A stretch of 64,000 nucleotides of DNA from Paulinella micropora (Eukaryota; Cercozoa; Imbricatea; Euglyphida; Paulinellidae): NCBI GenBank assembly GCA_019918135.1, contig WBZZ01000708.1, positions 1-64,000 on the forward strand. The letters run 5' to 3'. Position 1 is the first letter of the stretch; each line of letters starts with the position of its first letter. Position numbers and translations under genes: made by a program. The notes beneath the pieces are model-generated. The model was not told the DNA's origin and ran no database searches. It saw nothing but the letters and a program-made list of their open reading frames with translations. Shown here piece after piece: positions 61,101-64,000 of the stretch.

Positions 61101-64000
61101 ACACTCCACCGCATATGGCTCCGACCCGAGGACCGCGGAGGCCCGGCGCGGCAGCGGCGCGCAGCGCAGCACGAGCCAGTCCTCCAGCGCACCCAACCAC
61201 TCAGGTGGCAGCTCGGGCACGACGGTAGTGAAGAGCGCCAGACGCTTGTCGTAGCCCGACTTGCTGGACTTGCTGGTTTCGCAGGGGTCCAGGAAGCCCA
61301 TCTGTGATATATCAAAGCGCTGGTCCGAGGTCATTCCTTGGCCGTTAGGCACCATCTGGCATACGCGCCTGGCCAGCGAGTACTTCTTGGCCAAGTTTCC
61401 CCGGAATTGTTGCAGTACGCGCTGCAGCGGCTGCCCGTCCTCACCAGTGACGCCCCCCGCCACGGGGGCGGCCCCTGCCACGGGTCTGTCCCTGGGCGAG
61501 GTGAACTCTTGGCAACTCCGGCTAAGCTGGCGCGAGTCAAACAAATGTGCGGGGGGGACGCACACCGCTAGCCCCGCCCAGGAGGCCAGACGGGATTGCA
61601 AGCAAACCTTTTCCTTGTTCACCGCGCGCTTTAGGTTGTGGGCGTAGAGCTGAGCTAGCGTCAGCACCGCTCTGTTCTGCAGGGCCAGCGGGTCCGACAA
61701 ACCCGCCTGCCGGGGGACCCCGTGGCTGCCCAGCACCCCAGGCAGCCCCGCCTCGGCCCGACAAAGCATACGGGCGCTGTCCGCCAGGTGCTCTGCCTTG
61801 CGCTCGTCGCCGTAGGCAGCGACCTCCTGCTCGCGCTCCTCGTCCAGGGAGTAGCTGGCGATTAGCGTCCAAACCGCCGGGGGCAGCCCCCCCCCGGCGG
61901 CCCCGGCGGTTTGCACCTGCCGCCGCAGGTATTGCGCGAGCCACGGCCGTTCCCCTGGAAAGATGTGCAACAGATACCGCTGCCGCAGCCACCACAAGCC
62001 CTGACGTTCGATCTCCTCGACGCTGGCCTCCTTACTACGCAGAAGCCACAGCTGTCCCAAACGAAACAGTGCCTGACGGCGCGTGCGCACGCCCTCGTTC
62101 AGCTGCCATGAACGCTCCAGCAGGTCGACGTACAGCGCCTCGACAGCTAGGTCGTCCCCGCGCACCACCAACTGCCGTAGCCTGGCCCAAGAGTCCACAC
62201 CCAGCGCACGCCAGAGCAAGACCATTGGCAGATCGCATGGTTGACCAACAAAGACCCGCGCGCTTAGGACGGGCTGTGCCGAATCGTTCTTGACCTGCGC
62301 ACGGACAAACTGAGCTAAGCACTCGCGGGGGAGCGCTGCGGGGGTAGTACGCGTGCAGCGCCACTCCAGTGTGTGCTTCGCCCAATCCACAGCAAAGTCA
62401 CGCGGCGGTTTGTTTTGCACGTTGCCAAACCCCAGCGCCAGCGTCGGGTCCCCGCCGGCCGCTGGCGCTAGGGTTTCCCCGACGCTGGGGTACAGCAACA
62501 AACGACGCTGTCGCTTAGTTCCGATCACGGCACCCTCTTGATTGCGCATGTTTTCGACGTGGTACTCGGCCGTTGTCTGTTTGGCCGCCCCTCCCAGTAA
62601 CTCGTCCTCCCTCTCTACGCTGTCTTCTTCCTCTTCCGCCTCTTCCTCATCTTCCTCCTCGTCTTTCTCGTACTCTCCTTCCTCTTCCTTCTCGCCCTCT
62701 TCCTGTTCCGGCAGAACCTCTGCTGCTACTTCCTCTTCCTCTTCTTCTAGCTCGATCTCGTGGTCATTGTCCTCCTCTTCCACTTCTTCTTCTGCTTCTT
62801 CTGCTTCTTCCTGTGGAGCCTCCTCCTCCGCCTCCTCCTCCTCCTTCTCCTCCTCGTCCTCTTCCTGCGCTTCCCGCTCCCCTTCTTCTTTCTCCTGTCT
62901 CTTTTTGCTTTTCTTGGCTACACCCGGCACCACCCCCCGAGGAGGCCGTGCCTGTCTCCTTGGGGGCTGCTGTTGCCGCCCCCCAGCGCGCTGCTCAGCT
63001 GGTGCCAACGGACAGTCGGCGCCCCCCGAGCCGCTGGCCTTGTTTGTTTCCGTCTTGTCGGCTTGCCCCGTACGCCACGCCACGGCTCGACGCCTGGTCC
63101 CCCCCGGGGTGCTGGCCCCCGCACAAATCTTGTAAACTTCTCGAACTACCTGGCCTGGCTGCTGCCCCAACTGGGAAGTACGACAGAGGGATGTATCCGG
63201 TGCACGCCCGCTGATGGCGTTGTTTCGCCTGTCCCATTGACGGATTAACGCATGGTCCAAGGGGGGAGTCTCGCGCCCCTCCAGCGCCCAGCACACGCCG
63301 TCCAGCAGAACGAACGGCACCCACGAACCTATCTCCATCCCCGCCAGCGTGCGCTGCAAGTGGTCGCCCGCGTGAAGACGCAGCCAGCGCTCGCTCTCGG
63401 CCCAGCTCCGCAGTGCGCTGGGGGGTGGCAAGTTTAGTGGCCAAGGCAGCGACAACAGGCGAATTACTTCTGGGGGTGGAAACAACTCGCCCGGCTCAGC
63501 CGGCACCTCCGTCATGGCGCGGCCGGGGCCCTGACACTCGAACAGGGACCAGGTCACCCGCGCCAGCAAACCGGCCGACCACGTCCCGCCCATTTCGCAC
63601 ACCTGTTCAAAGCACCCACTGGGGTCCTCGAAACCGGCGAATTCGACTCCCAGCTTCAGTACGTAACGCTTCCCCGAGTCTGTCGTCGTCATGCGCGGGG
63701 GGATCGTTACTAACCTAGGCACACACAGCCGCGCGCCGCCCTCTGCCTGGGTCTCTAGCCAGGGACCCAAAGCATTACGCAGCGCACTGCCTTGATTTCT
63801 CTTTTTGCGCAGACGCTCAAACTCCTTTTCATCCACCTGTCGCAAGCGCAACTGCGCCGACAGCTTGGCCACCTGTTTGGGCGCCGCATACAACACAAAA
63901 TAGCGCAAGCTTTCTACCGCCCCGCGGTTGAGCTTAAATTCTTCTTCCAGAAACGCTAGAGCCAAAGACCCTGATTCTTCCACGGTTGCAATAGCCCGGG
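58143..64000 (-). CDS. RPB2: RPB2-like second-largest RNA polymerase subunit (5' end outside window)
   Basis: About 1,950 codons in the window; the frame is open to the window edge and the first candidate start is only a GTG, so the 5' end is probably missing. Family landmarks in order: FDISQMGFLDPCETS near 890 (the GxxCPxETPEG region); VAYRAWSHNQDDGTVWSQGAVDRG near 1215 (usual GYNQED); GDKITNTSGQKC near 1475, keeping the two Lys that contact initiating nucleotide; IQFKARHRGGIDPLTHQGTK near 1820; and a C-terminal zinc ribbon CNSCG...C-x4-C near 1880. A Glu-rich insert of about 100 residues lies at 360-463. Four palindromic elements are translated inside. It implies virus-encoded transcription, so RPB1 should lie elsewhere in the genome. 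Confidence 0.85.
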   Translation of the reverse strand, partial: RAIATVEESGSLALAFLEEEFKLNRGAVESLRYFVLYAAPKQVAKLSAQLRLRQVDEKEFERLRKKRNQGSALRNALGPWLETQAEGGARLCVPRLVTIPPRMTTTDSGKRYVLKLGVEFAGFEDPSGCFEQVCEMGGTWSAGLLARVTWSLFECQGPGRAMTEVPAEPGELFPPPEVIRLLSLPWPLNLPPPSALRSWAESERWLRLHAGDHLQRTLAGMEIGSWVPFVLLDGVCWALEGRETPPLDHALIRQWDRRNNAISGRAPDTSLCRTSQLGQQPGQVVREVYKICAGASTPGGTRRRAVAWRTGQADKTETNKASGSGGADCPLAPAEQRAGGRQQQPPRRQARPPRGVVPGVAKKSKKRQEKEEGEREAQEEDEEEKEEEEAEEEAPQEEAEEAEEEVEEEDNDHEIELEEEEEEVAAEVLPEQEEGEKEEEGEYEKDEEEDEEEAEEEEDSVEREDELLGGAAKQTTAEYHVENMRNQEGAVIGTKRQRRLLLYPSVGETLAPAAGGDPTLALGFGNVQNKPPRDFAVDWAKHTLEWRCTRTTPAALPRECLAQFVRAQVKNDSAQPVLSARVFVGQPCDLPMVLLWRALGVDSWARLRQLVVRGDDLAVEALYVDLLERSWQLNEGVRTRRQALFRLGQLWLLRSKEASVEEIERQGLWWLRQRYLLHIFPGERPWLAQYLRRQVQTAGAAGGGLPPAVWTLIASYSLDEEREQEVAAYGDERKAEHLADSARMLCRAEAGLPGVLGSHGVPRQAGLSDPLALQNRAVLTLAQLYAHNLKRAVNKEKVCLQSRLASWAGLAVCVPPAHLFDSRQLSRSCQEFTSPRDRPVAGAAPVAGGVTGEDGQPLQRVLQQFRGNLAKKYSLARRVCQMVPNGQGMTSDQRFDISQMGFLDPCETSKSSKSGYDKRLALFTTVVPELPPEWLGALEDWLVLRCAPLPRRASAVLGSEPYAVECFGRLVGFVVGGAEAAEALARQLRTLKRGAQRTHVLEAGGLALRHLGVLLDHTERRLLIHVHPGRLAAPVLHVDQERVVLPTQVRRAWGLKRLRTLCGLPLAPTPGLSYEISNCARVATSEDLACWRALREAGVLAWLSVQEAACQLGCESLAKLATGGQPAPQTPPDWVDVSPARHLGFSSSLTLFHEHVTGPRLVYAAGMQTQAIAQNRPGRVLANSTKELLHGERSLLEAPLTACTVGLQPLGVNVPVAYRAWSHNQDDGTVWSQGAVDRGIFAHVEHKSYRDTFQLRSPFGGPKGGLPAPGTPPALPPARASGLGSGLGSWERLRECSARALLHEQALRRAGRLSQVWRGSWGGGGGSGAARAAEGYLLSAQAQRGESPYAGLGLPAVGRLVLQGDRLLRALGGEPVQAVGRLGGGGAAAGLTTQESVVREVRAAVRGVVAQTYLAIHSAADDGAPTPGRGPPRTAPALCVADPDPSARGLAELLRPLPPGGRYQASARVVTVRLATFQHGDKITNTSGQKCTVCVMLPDRCLPYLPTGERPAVLLGPSQMFRKTINDCLTTLQTRLVAQQGPELINQVTGGSATHVWPWNQEILMHTAGGHAAQPASAGWKGGRGGSGGSMPPGEWRPDFRWVLESLCLPTPAKLWKRCLQHWLRRAGAARVGGGAALAALSKVLRLSLGGPGGQPAPRNPPAPLPARASGLVAWVEREEKWLLERLARAGLLGQQQAQTGGGQAAAALRLILARRPPATWDPSKGWYDVLLPCESWLCGVQHEAQLNRERLVATFFPRDDEAAEGTAPCASAGWACPPDRLEALHLRAASRMYSPASMDLDQAGNASLFGFQYYMAEEKTSEIQFKARHRGGIDPLTHQGTKSSKVDGASKFDPMTLNSSVQAGSTSLLKQVLETSDSRCDFICNSCGRIGFGDPATGQATCLTRSCAQAQASGQYTGLTARPTSFVFLKAIQTLDATGLLYRIKALPSP
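58983..59050. repeat. Composite palindromic element in RPB2-like gene, site 1
   Basis: AGCCCGCTAGCGCGGGCT hairpin, a G-rich spacer, GGGGGGCAGGCTGCCCCCC. Reads GGQPAPRNPPAPLPARASG. Confidence 0.9.
59218..59296. repeat. Composite palindromic element in RPB2-like gene, site 2
   Basis: Opposite orientation to the other RPB2-like copies: GGGGGGCATGCTGCCCCCC first, then CCAGCCCGCGCTAGCGGGCT, then another GGGCAGCATGCCCCCC half. Reads GGHAAQPASAGWKGGRGGSG. Confidence 0.9.
60136..60234. repeat. Composite palindromic element in RPB2-like gene, site 3
   Basis: CCCAGCCCGCTG twice, GGCGCGGGCTGG, a G-rich spacer, GGGGGCCGGGAGGCCCCC, then an extra hairpin GGTCCCCC/GGGGGACC. Reads GGLPAPGTPPALPPARASG. Confidence 0.9.
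60603..60633. repeat. Half palindromic element in RPB2-like gene, site 4
   Basis: GGGGGGCAGGCTGCCCCCC with a G-rich flank; the AGCCCGC hairpin half is absent. Reads GGQPAPQTPP. Confidence 0.8.
62595..62900. repeat. CTT/CCT-rich tract encoding a poly-acidic insert
   Basis: Plus-strand CTTCCTCTTCC-type repeats give Glu/Asp runs in the RPB2-like protein at residues 361-463. Confidence 0.85.

Noticed and set aside
1-64000. tRNA or rRNA genes
   Set aside because: No cloverleaf with a GTTCRANNC box or conserved rRNA core was noticed on reading. A tRNA scan would be decisive.
1-64000. Integrase, reverse transcriptase or terminal repeats that would make this a transposon or provirus
   Set aside because: No such domain or window-scale terminal repeat was seen. 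The gene set reads as a viral genome segment, though integration in a host chromosome cannot be excluded from this window.

Overview
The window looks like part of the genome of a large double-stranded DNA virus (or virus-like replicon) of a eukaryote. It is GC-rich and densely packed, with intron-poor genes on both strands. Many genes end at an AATAAA or ATTAAA signal that overlaps or closely follows the stop codon. Secreted proteins carry eukaryote-style signal peptides, N-glycosylation sequons and EGF/PKD modules. The diagnostic genes are a divergent RPB2-like RNA polymerase subunit, two very large PrimPol-type primase plus herpesvirus-UL9-type helicase fusions, and a heliorhodopsin. That combination fits the giant viruses (Nucleocytoviricota) or the mirusviruses. 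No capsid, portal, terminase or packaging gene was recognised, so the lineage stays open. The 1,408-aa protein at 21221-25447 is the best unassigned candidate for a structural protein.

Layout. 0.1-11.3 kb: C2H2 zinc-finger/nuclease-like protein, a second nuclease-like protein, tandem array A (about 229-bp units), primase-helicase 1 and a MYND-finger protein. 11.5-26.3 kb: LRR protein, F-box/LRR protein, a divergent protein kinase, the 1,408-aa protein and several unknowns. 26.5-33 kb: the heliorhodopsin, then a tandemly duplicated three-gene block whose copies have decayed differently, then a stretch of partial copies of other genes (nuclease 3' ends, a heliorhodopsin scrap). 33-43.9 kb: a possible F-box-like protein joined to a primase-helicase C-terminus, a second zinc-finger/nuclease paralogue, tandem array B (231-bp units) and primase-helicase 2. 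44-49.4 kb: two 2-oxoglutarate oxygenase-like genes, a five-finger C2H2 protein, a triple-repeat protein and a small ORF. 49.6-57.9 kb: three large glycoproteins in a row, probably the virion or host-surface attachment set. 58.1 kb to the end: the RPB2-like gene, running off the window.

Three features stand out. First, each primase-helicase gene has a tandem array of about 230 bp beside its 3' end and a zinc-finger/nuclease paralogue beyond it, so the replication module seems duplicated and the arrays are candidate origins. Second, a GC-rich composite palindrome of about 60-80 bp is scattered through genes and is read through as protein inside RPB2, both primase-helicases, the F-box/LRR gene and others. 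Third, runs of G facing runs of C sit upstream of many start codons and are rare between convergent genes. Start codons were set by paralogue comparison or as the first ATG after such a tract. All functional names come from motif reading, without a database search.
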